Positions 14,705 to 22,503 of a stretch of 39,035 nt of DNA are shown here, one piece after another; the first letter of the stretch is position 1; every line of letters begins with the position of its first letter. Made by a program: the position numbers and the translations under genes. Source of the DNA: Pengzhenrongella frigida (GTDB taxonomy: Bacteria > Actinomycetota > Actinomycetes > Actinomycetales > Cellulomonadaceae); the NCBI RefSeq assembly GCF_004168625.1, contig NZ_SDWW01000043.1, positions 1-39,035 on the forward strand. Direction: 5' to 3'. The notes beneath the pieces are model-generated. The model searched no databases. It was given only the letters and a program-made list of their open reading frames with translations, and was not told the DNA's origin.

Positions 14705-15625
14705 GTGCCCGAGCTCTCGAACGCCGAACCCGGCACGCCCGTCTCCGGCCCCGACGCCGTGCCGGTCGCTGTCACGGACCCCGCCCACGACCCGCTCACA
14801 CCGGTCGGTGCGATCGCCGTGGGTGCGACCGCCGTCGGGCCTGCCGCGGCCGGAGCCCGCACCGCAGCGGCGTTCTTCGACGTGGACAACACGATCATCC
14901 GCGGCGCGAGCGCGTTCCACCTCGCCGTCGGGCTGCACCGGCGCGGGTTCTTCCGGTACCGGGACATCGTGCGCGCCTCCCTGCACAACGCGCGCTACCA
15001 GCTGCTGGGCGAGGACCGCGGGCAGATCGACGAGGTCCGGTCCCGGGCGCTGAGCATCATGACCGGGCACTCCGTCGCGGAGGTCGTGGCGATCGGCGAG
15101 GAGGTCTACGACCAGGTCCTCGAGCTCCGGATCTTCCCCGGCACCCTCCAGCTGCTCGACGACCACCTCGCGGCCGGCCGGCAGGTCTGGCTCGTCACCG
15201 CGACCCCCGTCGAGATCGGCAACCTGATCGCCCGGCGCCTGGGCGCCACCGGCTGCCTGGGCACCGTGGCCGAGCACAAGGACGGCTTCTACACCGGTCG
15301 GCTCGTGGGCGACATGCTGCACGGTGAGGCGAAGGCGAGCGCCGTCCGCACGCTGGCCGAGCGCGAGGGCCTCGACCTGGCGCAGTCCTACGCCTACGGC
15401 GACTCGATCAACGACCTGCCGATCCTGTCGACGGTCGGCAACCCGTGCGCCATCAACCCCGACGGGCGTCTGCGCCGGCACGCCCTGGGCGCGGGTTGGC
15501 CCATCCGCGAGTTCCGCGGTCGACGTCGGGCCGCCAAGCGTGGCATCAAGACGGCCAGCTGGGCCGGCCTGGCCTGGGCCGCGGGCCTGGTGCTGCGCTC
15601 GATCCGCCGCTCCCTGCGCGGCTGA
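14705..15625 (+). CDS. HAD-IB family phosphatase (SerB-like)
   Basis: Haloacid-dehalogenase superfamily hydrolase of subfamily IB, 306 residues. The first 50 residues are Pro/Ala/Val-rich and look disordered. Catalytic motif I is FFDVDNTIIRG (Asp-59, Asp-61), motif II the Thr in WLVTATPVEIG, then a Lys in HGEAKASAV and motif III YGDSINDLPIL. The C-terminus is basic with a hydrophobic WAGLAWAAGLVLRSIRR segment that could associate with membrane. Relatives act on phosphoserine or lysophospholipid-type substrates; the substrate here is not readable. GTG at 14705 follows TAGAGT after six bases. Confidence 0.85.
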   Translation: MPELSNAEPGTPVSGPDAVPVAVTDPAHDPLTPVGAIAVGATAVGPAAAGARTAAAFFDVDNTIIRGASAFHLAVGLHRRGFFRYRDIVRASLHNARYQLLGEDRGQIDEVRSRALSIMTGHSVAEVVAIGEEVYDQVLELRIFPGTLQLLDDHLAAGRQVWLVTATPVEIGNLIARRLGATGCLGTVAEHKDGFYTGRLVGDMLHGEAKASAVRTLAEREGLDLAQSYAYGDSINDLPILSTVGNPCAINPDGRLRRHALGAGWPIREFRGRRRAAKRGIKTASWAGLAWAAGLVLRSIRRSLRG

Positions 15626-15633
15626 CTCCCCCG

Positions 15634-15665
15634 CCGGGTGCCCCGGCCGTGGCGGGGGCACCCGG
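15634..15665. terminator. Bidirectional hairpin terminator, HAD-IB / GH51
   Basis: CCGGGTGCCCC (15634-15644) pairs with GGGGCACCCGG (15655-15665) around a 10-base loop, between the convergent HAD-IB and arabinofuranosidase stops. Confidence 0.75.
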
Positions 15666-15676
15666 GCGAGCCGGGT

Positions 15677-17182
15677 TCAGGGGGCCAGGCGGGCCATCGT
15701 CCAGCTCACCGGGGGGAGGGTGATGCGGAGCGTGTCCCCCTCGCGCTTGGTGTCCGGGTTCTCGATCGGGACCAGGGAGCCGTCGTCGTCGATCGTGGCC
15801 CGGGCGTGGGGGTCCGGGTTCGCGAGCGTCACGCACTCGACGAGCTCGATCGCCCCGAACGCCCGCAGGTCGATCTCCAGGTCGAGCGGCTCGGTGACCG
15901 AGCGGTTGACCGCGAACACCGCGACCGCCCCGGTCTCGGCGTCCCGGGTGGCGACCGCGTCGACCAGCGGGGTGTCCCCGAACTTGGCGGTCGGGGCGAC
16001 CGGCGAGGTGAGCTCCACGCGGAGCACGTCCCCCACCGCGTAGCGGGAGGTGAGCGCGAACGGGTGGAACGTCGTCTGCTTCCAGATCCGCCCGCCCGGC
16101 TCGGTCATGATCGGCGCGATCACGTTCACCAGCTGCGCCAGGCTCGCCGAGCGGACCCGGTCGGAGTGCCGGAGCAGCGAGATCAGCAGGTTCCCGACCA
16201 CGACGGCGTCGGCCACGTTGTAGTGGTCCTCGAGCAGCACCGGCGCGATCGGCCAGGTGTCCGTCGGCGGCTTGGACGCCGTGGCGTGCAGGTACCAGAC
16301 GTTCCACTCGTCGAACGAGATGTGGATGCGCTTGGTGAGCTTCTTGGCTGCGCGCACCGCGTCGGCCGTCGCGACGACGTCCTCGATGAAGCGGTCCATG
16401 TCGATCGCGGAGCCGAGGAAGCTCGCCAGGTCCCCGTCCTCCTCGAAGTAGTAGGCGTGCGCCGACACGTAGTCGACCTGCTCGTAGGCCTCCGCGAGCA
16501 CCGTGGCCTCCCACGTGCCGAACGTGGGCATCGCCGAGCTCGAGCTGCCGCACGCCACCAGCTCGAGGTCGGGGTCGACCATCCGCATCGCCCGCGCCGT
16601 CTCCGCCGCGAGCCGGCCGTACTCGTGCGCCGTCTTGTGGCCGGTCTGCCACGGACCGTCCATCTCGTTGCCCAGGCACCACATCCGCACGTTGTGCGGC
16701 CGCTCGGTCCCGTTCGCCCGCCGGAGATCGGAGAAGTGCGTGCCCGACTCGATGTTGCAGTACTCGAGCAGGTCGAGCGCCTCCTGCACCCCACGGGTGC
16801 CGAGGTTGACCGCCATCATCGGCTCGACGCCCGCCGTGCGCGCCCACCGCATGAACTCGTCCACCCCGACGGTGTTCGGCTCCGTGCTGTGCCAGGCGAG
16901 GTCGAGCCGCGCGGGGCGCTCGTCCACCGGACCGATGCCGTCCTCCCACCGGTACCCCGAGACGAAGTTCCCGCCGGGGTACCGCACCGTCGACACACCG
17001 AGCTCACGCGTGAGGTCGACGACGTCGGCGCGGAATCCGTCGGCGTCGGCGGTCGGGTGCGCCGGGTCGTGGATGCCGGTGTAGACGCAGCGACCCAGGT
17101 GCTCGAGGAACGAGCCGAAGGTCCGGCGGCGGACCGGGGAGACGGTGAACGCCGGGTCGAGGGTGAGTGAAGCCGTGAGCAT
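15677..17182 (-). CDS. GH51 alpha-L-arabinofuranosidase (cytoplasmic)
   Basis: Retaining glycosidase that releases L-arabinose from arabino-oligosaccharides. The 501-aa protein matches family length and has no signal peptide, so it should act on imported sugars. The acid/base Glu is E173 in CLGNEMDGPWQ and the nucleophile is E292 in ISFDEWNVWY; other marks are FGSFLEHLGRCVYTGI and VRYPGGNFVSGYRWEDGIGP. The ATG at 17182 has GGAGG eight bases upstream; an in-frame ATG at 17197 would precede that ribosome site. It is the last gene of the operon made with the upstream binding protein and permeases, and it supplies arabinose to the araBDA pathway further right. Confidence 0.94.
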   Translation of the reverse strand: MLTASLTLDPAFTVSPVRRRTFGSFLEHLGRCVYTGIHDPAHPTADADGFRADVVDLTRELGVSTVRYPGGNFVSGYRWEDGIGPVDERPARLDLAWHSTEPNTVGVDEFMRWARTAGVEPMMAVNLGTRGVQEALDLLEYCNIESGTHFSDLRRANGTERPHNVRMWCLGNEMDGPWQTGHKTAHEYGRLAAETARAMRMVDPDLELVACGSSSSAMPTFGTWEATVLAEAYEQVDYVSAHAYYFEEDGDLASFLGSAIDMDRFIEDVVATADAVRAAKKLTKRIHISFDEWNVWYLHATASKPPTDTWPIAPVLLEDHYNVADAVVVGNLLISLLRHSDRVRSASLAQLVNVIAPIMTEPGGRIWKQTTFHPFALTSRYAVGDVLRVELTSPVAPTAKFGDTPLVDAVATRDAETGAVAVFAVNRSVTEPLDLEIDLRAFGAIELVECVTLANPDPHARATIDDDGSLVPIENPDTKREGDTLRITLPPVSWTMARLAP

Positions 17183-17213
17183 GGGGGTGTCCTCCAACAG
17201 GGACGCGTGACGA

Positions 17214-17245
17214 GTTCAGACGTTCAGACGTTCAGACGTTCGGAC
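17214..17245. repeat. Four tandem copies of GTTCAGAC
   Basis: Three exact copies (17214-17237) and one with a single change, GTTCGGAC (17238-17245), in the 87-bp space between the MalG-type permease stop and the GH51 gene. The 8-bp period is not a codon multiple. Confidence 0.85.
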
Positions 17246-17269
17246 GAGCGGGTGGCGCGGGTCGGCGGC

Positions 17270-18169
17270 TCACTTGAGACTGCCGAGGCTCAGGCCCCCC
17301 TGCCAGTACTTCTGCAGCGAGAGGAACGAGACCACCAGCGGGATGATCGAGATCAGGGCGCCGGTGATGACGAGGTTCCACAGCTGCGAACCGGCAGCGC
17401 CGGAGGTCGACTGGGCCTGCCACTGGCCGAGGCCCACGGTCACCGGCAGCAGCTTGGTGTCCGAGAGCACGGCGAGCGGCAGGAAGTAGTTGTTCCAGGT
17501 CGCCACCGTCGAGAGCAGCAGCACGGTGACGATCGCCGGCCGCAGCAGCGGCAGCGCGACGCTGACGAACGTCTTGAAGTCGCCCGCGCCGTCGACCCTC
17601 GCGGCGTCGAGGAGCTCGTCGGGCACCGCGTCCTGGGCGTACACCCGCATGAGGTACACGCCGAACGGGCTGAGCAGCGACGGCAGGATCACCGCCCAGA
17701 TCGTGTTCGTCAGCCCCATGTCGCTGAGCAGGACGAACGTCGGGATCACCAGGGCCGTCAGCGGGACCATGACCGAGCCGAGCAGCACCGCGAAGTACAG
17801 GTTGCGGCCACGGAACCGGTACTTCGCGAAGCCGTACCCGGCCAGCACCGACAGCACCGTCGCGCCGACCCCGCCGACGATGGCGTACAGGAACGAGTTG
17901 CCCAGCCAGCGCCAGTAGATGCCGCCGTTCTGGCTGAAGAGCTGGCGGACGTTGGCGACCAGGTCGAACTCGGAGTCGAACCACAGCGGTCCACCTGTGC
18001 CGGTGAACAACCCGTTGATGTTCTTGGTGCTCGCGACGATGAGCCACCACAGCGGCAGCGCGAAGTAGAGCACCAGCAGCACCAGGAACGTGTGCGAGCC
18101 CAGGTTGCGCCGCTGCGTGACCCCGCGGCGGCGGGCGCCGGGTTCGCGGGTGAGCGTGGGTGCCGACAT
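17270..18169 (-). CDS. ABC sugar permease, MalG/AraQ type
   Basis: Inner-membrane permease (299 aa) of a family-1 carbohydrate importer, with six helices. The coupling motif for the ATPase is ELLDAARVDGAGDFKTFVSVALPLLRP, near residues 189-215. The N-terminal cytoplasmic leader is basic (REPGARRRGVTQRRN). ATG 18169 is fixed by a TGATG overlap with the upstream permease. No ATPase gene is in the cluster; such systems commonly borrow a shared MsmK-type ATPase encoded elsewhere. Context with GH51 suggests arabino-oligosaccharides as cargo (inference). Confidence 0.9.
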   Translation of the reverse strand: MSAPTLTREPGARRRGVTQRRNLGSHTFLVLLVLYFALPLWWLIVASTKNINGLFTGTGGPLWFDSEFDLVANVRQLFSQNGGIYWRWLGNSFLYAIVGGVGATVLSVLAGYGFAKYRFRGRNLYFAVLLGSVMVPLTALVIPTFVLLSDMGLTNTIWAVILPSLLSPFGVYLMRVYAQDAVPDELLDAARVDGAGDFKTFVSVALPLLRPAIVTVLLLSTVATWNNYFLPLAVLSDTKLLPVTVGLGQWQAQSTSGAAGSQLWNLVITGALISIIPLVVSFLSLQKYWQGGLSLGSLK

Positions 18170-19122
18170 CAGCTGAGTCCGTTCCGCTTGCGCGACAGGA
18201 AGAGGAAGACGTACGACCCGATGAACACCACGACGCCGAGCGCGAAGGAGATCGCGGACGCGTAGTTGAACTGGGAGTACGAGAACGCGAGGGTGTACGC
18301 GTAGATGTTCGGTGTGAACGACGCATCGATGGATCCGGCCGCCACCGAGCGCAGGATCTGCGGCTCGGTGAAGAACTGCAGCGTGCCGATGATCGCGAAC
18401 ACGAAGATGAGCACGAGCGCGGAGGAGATCATGGGGACCTTGATCCGCAGCGCGATCTGCCAGCCGTTCGCGCCGTCCATCCGCGCGGCCTCGTAGACCG
18501 ACGTGTCGATCCCCCGGAGCGCGGCGTAGATGATGATCATGTAGTAGCCGGCCCACTGCCAGACGACGACGTTGAGCAGCCCGGCGAAGACGTTGTCCGG
18601 GCTCAGCATGAACGGCGCATCGATGCCGAACATCCCGAAGATCTCCCCGATCGGTCCGAACCGGGGGCTGTACAGGAAGCCCCACATCATCGCGCCGATC
18701 ACGACGGGGATGGCGTACGGCACGAAGATCATCAGCCGGGAGAACTTCGACAGGCGGCTCGAGAGGTTGTCGAGCACCAGGGCGGCCGCGAGCGAGACCA
18801 GCATCTGGATCGGGATGAGCACGAGCGAGAACCGCAGCACGAACGCGACCCCGTGCAGGAACTCCGGGTCCGTGAACGCCCTGGTGTAGTTCTCGAACCC
18901 GCTGAAGTGCTCACCGGCCGCGAGGGTCTTGGTGTGCAGGCTCATCCAGAAGGCGTACCCGAGCGGGACGATGAGGAAGGTGATGAACACGAGCGTGAAC
19001 GGGGCGACGAACAGCCATCCGTGGCGCTGCCGCGCCCGGTCGATCCCCCCGGTCCGCGTCGGCCGCGGCCGCGCGTTCGTCGGGGCGGGTACCCCTGTGG
19101 GCACCGTGGCGAGCTGGGTCAT
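18169..19122 (-). CDS. ABC sugar permease, MalF/AraP type
   Basis: Partner permease of 317 residues. A basic N-terminal tail (NARPRPTRTGGIDRARQRHG) precedes the first helix LFVAPFTLVFITFLIVPLGYAF. The coupling motif is SVYEAARMDGANGWQIALRIKVPMI. ATG 19122 has AAGGAG five bases upstream. It follows the binding-protein gene after a hairpin and is coupled to the MalG-type gene by TGATG. Together the two permeases form the membrane channel of the importer. Confidence 0.9.
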   Translation of the reverse strand: MTQLATVPTGVPAPTNARPRPTRTGGIDRARQRHGWLFVAPFTLVFITFLIVPLGYAFWMSLHTKTLAAGEHFSGFENYTRAFTDPEFLHGVAFVLRFSLVLIPIQMLVSLAAALVLDNLSSRLSKFSRLMIFVPYAIPVVIGAMMWGFLYSPRFGPIGEIFGMFGIDAPFMLSPDNVFAGLLNVVVWQWAGYYMIIIYAALRGIDTSVYEAARMDGANGWQIALRIKVPMISSALVLIFVFAIIGTLQFFTEPQILRSVAAGSIDASFTPNIYAYTLAFSYSQFNYASAISFALGVVVFIGSYVFLFLSRKRNGLS

Positions 19123-19143
19123 GAGGACTCCTTGGTGAGGCGG

Positions 19144-19177
19144 CCCGGGCGGGGCCTACGACGTCGCCCCGCCCGGG
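19144..19177 (-). terminator. Intercistronic hairpin after solute-binding gene
   Basis: CCCGGGCGGGGC (19144-19155) pairs perfectly with GCCCCGCCCGGG (19166-19177) around a 10-base loop, nine bases past the binding-protein stop and 22 bases before the permease ATG. Probably an attenuator or RNA-end stabiliser that keeps binding protein in excess. Confidence 0.65.
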
Positions 19178-19186
19178 ACCTGCGAG

Positions 19187-20581
19187 CTACTTGACCGTGA
19201 AGCCCTGGCTGGTCGCGTAGTCGACGACCTGCCCCTGAAGGTCATCGGCCGCCTGCTCCGGCGACTTCTCCCCCTGGACCGCAGCGAACAGCTCCTCGGT
19301 GAGCTGGTCGTACGCGAAGTTCTGGAACGGCGAGAACGTGAAGCCCTCGTAGCCGGCCGCCGCGTCGAGGAAGACGTCCTCGTTGATCTTCTGCCCGCCG
19401 AAGAACGGGTACTCGAGCGCGGTGAAGTACTCCGACTCGGCGATCGGCTTCCAGAGCGGGTACAGCGCACCCTCTTCGATCCCGATCTTCCAGGCCTCCT
19501 CCGTGCCGAAGACCTCCTTGGCGACGGTGGCCGCGGCCTCGGGGTTCTTCGCCTGGCTGGTCACGGCGAACGCCGAGCCGCCCCAGTTCACCTGCACGGG
19601 GCTGGCCGCGTCCCACTGCGGCATCGGCGCGGCACGCCAGACGGCGGTGTCGTCGGCGCCCGCGAGGCCGGAGAGGTAGCCCGGCCCCCACGCGGCGGCG
19701 AGGTACACGGCATAGGTGCCGTCGACGAGCTTGGTGTTGTAGTCGGTCGTGAACGCGTCGTCCGTGCCGACCAGGCCCTTGTCGATCAGGTCGTACCAGT
19801 AGTTCAGGACCTTCTTGGTGCCGTCGTCGTTGAGGTCGATGGCGACCTCGGTCGAGTCGGTGTCGCCGAACACGTACGGCTCGGAGCCGGCCTGGGCGAA
19901 CAGCGCCTGGTTGAACGCGCGCCCGTTGGTCGGGAAGTCGGTCATCAGCGCGGTGCTGCCGGAGTCGCGCAGCTGCTGGGCGGCCGCGGCGAACTCGTCC
20001 CAGGTGGTGGGCGGGGTCATGATCCCGGCCGCCTCGAACACGTCCGCGCGGTAGAGCATCCCCATCGGACCGCCGTCGACCGGGATCGCGTAGACGCCGT
20101 CCCCGCTCGAGTGGTCCGCCCAGACGCCCGGTGCGTAGCTGCTCTCGACGTCGGCCGCGCCGTAAGGCGTCAGGTCCGCGAGCGCGTCGCGGATGATGAA
20201 GCTCGGCAGCACCTCGGTCTCCAGCATGATGACGTCCGGCGCGCCGCTCTTCGCCTCGATCGTGGTGCTGAACTTCGTGTACTCGTCGTTGCCCTGGCCG
20301 GCGTTCGACCAGCAGATCTGGATGTCGTCGTGCGAGTTGTTGAACAGGTCCACGACCCCCTCGAACGCCGGGTACCAGGCCCACACGGTCACCTGCTCGG
20401 CGTCGGGGTTGACGACGGTGTTGGTGCAGGTGCCGTCGCTGCCGCCGGCCGCGGGGTCCGCGGTCCCGTCGGCAGCGTCCGAACCACCGCTGCACGCGCT
20501 GAGGGTGATCGCCCCCAGTCCGAGCCAGAGCGCCGCGGTCATGACGCGATTGGGGTGCCCACCATGTGTCTTGAGCTTCAT
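19187..20581 (-). CDS. Family-1 extracellular sugar-binding lipoprotein
   Basis: Solute-binding protein (464 aa) that captures sugar outside the membrane for the two permeases. Signal peptide: MKLKTHGGHPNRVMTAALWL, then LGLGAITLSAC with a good lipobox (LSAC), followed by a Gly/Asp/Ala linker. The mature domain has the family pattern VTVWAWYPAFEGVVDLFNNSH, EAKSGAPDVIMLE, YGAADVESSYAPG and PTTWDEFAAAAQQL. GGAGG lies nine bases before the ATG. It heads the transport operon behind two LacI-type operators. Ligand is probably an arabino-oligosaccharide, judged from the adjacent GH51. Confidence 0.92.
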   Translation of the reverse strand: MKLKTHGGHPNRVMTAALWLGLGAITLSACSGGSDAADGTADPAAGGSDGTCTNTVVNPDAEQVTVWAWYPAFEGVVDLFNNSHDDIQICWSNAGQGNDEYTKFSTTIEAKSGAPDVIMLETEVLPSFIIRDALADLTPYGAADVESSYAPGVWADHSSGDGVYAIPVDGGPMGMLYRADVFEAAGIMTPPTTWDEFAAAAQQLRDSGSTALMTDFPTNGRAFNQALFAQAGSEPYVFGDTDSTEVAIDLNDDGTKKVLNYWYDLIDKGLVGTDDAFTTDYNTKLVDGTYAVYLAAAWGPGYLSGLAGADDTAVWRAAPMPQWDAASPVQVNWGGSAFAVTSQAKNPEAAATVAKEVFGTEEAWKIGIEEGALYPLWKPIAESEYFTALEYPFFGGQKINEDVFLDAAAGYEGFTFSPFQNFAYDQLTEELFAAVQGEKSPEQAADDLQGQVVDYATSQGFTVK

Positions 20582-20649
20582 CTCGCGAATCCTCCTTGAT
20601 TCGTCACGGTGACCCACCGGTCGCCGGCCTTCGAGTCGTGATTGCCATC

Positions 20650-20674
20650 TACATCGATGTACTACAACGATGTA
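20650..20674 (-). promoter_or_regulatory. Two LacI-type operators before the sugar-binding gene
   Basis: TACATCGATGTA (20650-20661, perfect palindrome) and TACAACGATGTA (20663-20674, one mismatch pair) are arranged with centres 13 bp apart, about 70-95 bp before the start. A TTGACG -35-like hexamer lies just upstream (20695-20690), so repressor bound here would block initiation. The motif matches the site before the adjacent lacI gene. Confidence 0.65.
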
Positions 20675-20728
20675 GAACGATCGAGAAGCCGTCAAGGCCT
20701 CAATGTCACAGATTGGTCACGATCTGGG

Positions 20729-21757
20729 TCAGGTCGACGCCGCGACCGCGCTCCCGGTCGACTCGCGTTCGATGATCTCGAAGTCGGCGACGACCTCGAC
20801 GAACGGCCGGCCCGGGGCCGGGTCGGCGATCCGTGCCATCAACAGCTCCACGGCGGTGCGTGCGATCTGCAGCCGCCCGGGCGCCACGGTCGAGAGCGAC
20901 GGCGACGAGTAGCGCGCGTCGTCGACGTCGTCGAAGCCGATCACCGCGACGTCCTGGGGAACCCGGACGCCGCGAGCCGACAGGGCCCGCAGCGCACCGA
21001 GGGCCATCGCATCGTTGAGCGCGAACACGGCGTCGATCGGGGTGCCGGCGGCCAGGAGACGCTCCATGGCATCGGCGCCGGTCGACCGGTGCCATGCGAC
21101 CACCGGCCCCATGAGCGCCGGGTCCAGCGGGAGGCCCGCCTCGGTGAGCGCCCGCTCGTACCCCACCACCCGCAGACCGGCCGACCCCACGGTCTCGCCC
21201 GGATGGGCGCCGATCACGGCGATGCGGCGACGGCCGAGCTCGATCAGCCGACGGGTCGCCGCGTAGGCCGCCTCGACGTTGGCCATCGTGACGTGGTCCG
21301 CGGGGCCGCGGAAGATCCGCTCGCCCAGCAGCACGAGCGGGTAGTGCACGGCGAACTCGGTGCGGTCCTCCTCCCCCAGCGCCAGTGGGCTGAAGATCAG
21401 CCCGTCGGTCATCTGGCGGCGCTCGCCGTGCAGCACCTCGAGCTCGCGGACGCGCTGGGCTCCGGTCTGCTCGATCAGCACGGTCACGCCGGCGTCCTCG
21501 CCCGCCTGGATCACCAGGTCGGCGAGCTCGGCGAAGTAGGGCTGGCTCAGCTCGGGGACGGCCAGGCCGATCATCCCGGTGCGCCCCTGGCGGAGGTTGC
21601 GAGCGGAGACGTTGAGCCGGTAGCCGAGCTCGACGATCGCTTCTTCGACCCGGGCCCGCGTGGCCGGCCGGATGTACGGGTAGCCGTTGACGACGTTCGA
21701 GACGGTCTTGACCGAGACGCCGGCGAGCTGGGCCACGTCCTGCATCGTCGCGGACAC
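20729..21757 (-). CDS. LacI family regulator of the oligosaccharide transport / GH51 operon
   Basis: Sugar-responsive repressor (342 aa). The N-terminal helix-turn-helix is MQDVAQLAGVSVKTVSNVVNGYPYIRPATRARV and the hinge region is LGYRLNVSARNLRQGRTG. The periplasmic-binding-like sensor domain follows (GMIGLAVPELSQPYFAEL, VIGFDDVDDARYSSPSLSTV). GTG 21757 is taken as start; ATG 21745 is possible. It lies directly upstream of and parallel to the operon it should control, and TACAWCGWTGTA sites occur before both. Effector is probably an arabinoside, but unproven. Confidence 0.9.
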   Translation of the reverse strand: MSATMQDVAQLAGVSVKTVSNVVNGYPYIRPATRARVEEAIVELGYRLNVSARNLRQGRTGMIGLAVPELSQPYFAELADLVIQAGEDAGVTVLIEQTGAQRVRELEVLHGERRQMTDGLIFSPLALGEEDRTEFAVHYPLVLLGERIFRGPADHVTMANVEAAYAATRRLIELGRRRIAVIGAHPGETVGSAGLRVVGYERALTEAGLPLDPALMGPVVAWHRSTGADAMERLLAAGTPIDAVFALNDAMALGALRALSARGVRVPQDVAVIGFDDVDDARYSSPSLSTVAPGRLQIARTAVELLMARIADPAPGRPFVEVVADFEIIERESTGSAVAAST

Positions 21758-21835
21758 GGTCCCTCTATCCTCCTGCCAGCCACGTCATCGAAAACCCCTG
21801 CCCCTGCGGAGCGACTGCCTCCGTGCTCCCGACCC

Positions 21836-21847
21836 TACAACGTTGTA
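21836..21847 (-). promoter_or_regulatory. LacI operator before its own gene
   Basis: TACAACGTTGTA, a perfect 12-bp palindrome about 80 bp upstream of the lacI start. It shares the TACAWCGWTGTA pattern with the two sites before the sugar-binding gene, supporting autoregulation. Confidence 0.65.
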
Positions 21848-21877
21848 AAGCACGTGTCCGGCAGCCAGGACGAACTC

Positions 21878-21901
21878 GGGCCCGGCATCTCTGCCGGGCC
21901 C
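21878..21901 (-). terminator. Hairpin terminator of bS22 gene
   Basis: GGGCCCGGCA (21878-21887), loop TCTC, TGCCGGGCCC (21892-21901): ten perfect pairs starting five bases after the bS22 stop. Confidence 0.75.
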
Positions 21902-21906
21902 TGAGG

Positions 21907-22005
21907 TCACTTCTTGTTGCGGCGCTGGTGGCGCGTCTTGCGAAGCAGTTTGCGATGCTTCTTTTTCGCCATGCGCTTGCGACGCTTCTTGATGACGGAG
22001 CCCAT
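21907..22005 (-). CDS. bS22, small ribosomal protein (AURKAIP1/COX24 domain)
   Basis: A 32-residue, very basic protein beginning [20 protein letters not shown] and ending RRNKK. This is the pattern of the actinobacterial AURKAIP1/COX24-domain protein found as bS22 in mycobacterial 30S subunits. Seventeen of 32 residues are Lys or Arg. GAGG lies four bases before the ATG, and a strong hairpin follows the stop. It sits next to the one-HTH DNA-binding gene, a common actinobacterial pairing. The gene falls below usual ORF length cut-offs and is easily missed. Confidence 0.92.
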   Translation of the reverse strand: MGSVIKKRRKRMAKKKHRKLLRKTRHQRRNKK

Positions 22006-22090
22006 GGATCCTCACAATGTTCGACTGGTGCTGGCTGGAACGCCCGAGTTGTGCGGACGCAATAGCCCACGCACGGGAAAGTCCGAGATC

Positions 22091-22096
22091 ATTCTA
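22091..22096 (-). promoter_or_regulatory. -10 box of bS22
   Basis: TAGAAT on the minus strand, giving a leader of about 80 bases before the bS22 ATG. No clear -35 was found, as is usual for actinobacterial promoters. Confidence 0.4.
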
Positions 22097-22151
22097 GCGG
22101 GTGCCGCTCACGGCATGCGACCGCGTCGGCCCGGCGAACCGTACCTGATCC

Positions 22152-22358
22152 TCAGGACGTGAGCCGATCCGCCTCGATGTAGGAGGTCGCGAGGTACTGG
22201 TCGAGCGCGTCCTGCGGGACCCGGAACGACCGTCCCACGCGCACCGCAGGCATCTCACCCGAGTGGACCAACCGGTAGACGGTCATCTTGGACACGCGCA
22301 TGACCTCGGCGACCTCGGCGACGGTGAGGTACCGCGCACGTGGTTGATCGCTGGACAT
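22152..22358 (-). CDS. One-HTH DNA-binding protein (excisionase / BldC-like)
   Basis: A 68-residue DNA-binding protein: YLTVAEVAEVMRVSKMTVYRL (the helix-turn-helix), VHSGEMPAVRVGRSFRVP (the wing), and a final helix ALDQYL. This is the MerR-type single-domain fold used by BldC and excisionases. In this housekeeping context beside bS22 a BldC-like regulator is likelier than a phage excisionase, and no integrase is nearby. ATG 22358 has AGGAAG eight bases upstream; the frame is open to 22430 but the extension does not resemble the family. Confidence 0.85.
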   Translation of the reverse strand: MSSDQPRARYLTVAEVAEVMRVSKMTVYRLVHSGEMPAVRVGRSFRVPQDALDQYLATSYIEADRLTS

Positions 22359-22503
22359 CCCGCACCGCTTCCTCGACTGAGCCTGCTGGCCCCTGACCGT
22401 CGCGCCCACTTCACAGGCACGCATGATCACCCTAGGGCCTGGTGGGGCGCGTGGGGTAGGGGCGAACCGAGTGAACGGTGGGACAGCAGTGAACGGTGGC
22501 CCC

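Noticed and set aside
15638-17170. A 510-codon plus-strand frame opposite the GH51 gene.
   Set aside because: Antisense to a complete glycosidase with both catalytic Glu; the composition is that of a shadow frame.
17214-17245. Short direct repeats considered as a CRISPR remnant.
   Set aside because: Units are 8 bp with no spacers, and no cas genes are nearby.
22152-22358. Excisionase-like HTH taken as evidence of a prophage or integrative element.
   Set aside because: No integrase, attachment repeats or phage genes. The neighbour is bS22, a standard actinobacterial pairing with BldC-like proteins.
22471-22499. GTGAACGGTGG repeated twice with an 18-bp period downstream of acuC.
   Set aside because: Only two short copies in non-coding sequence; no function can be supported.
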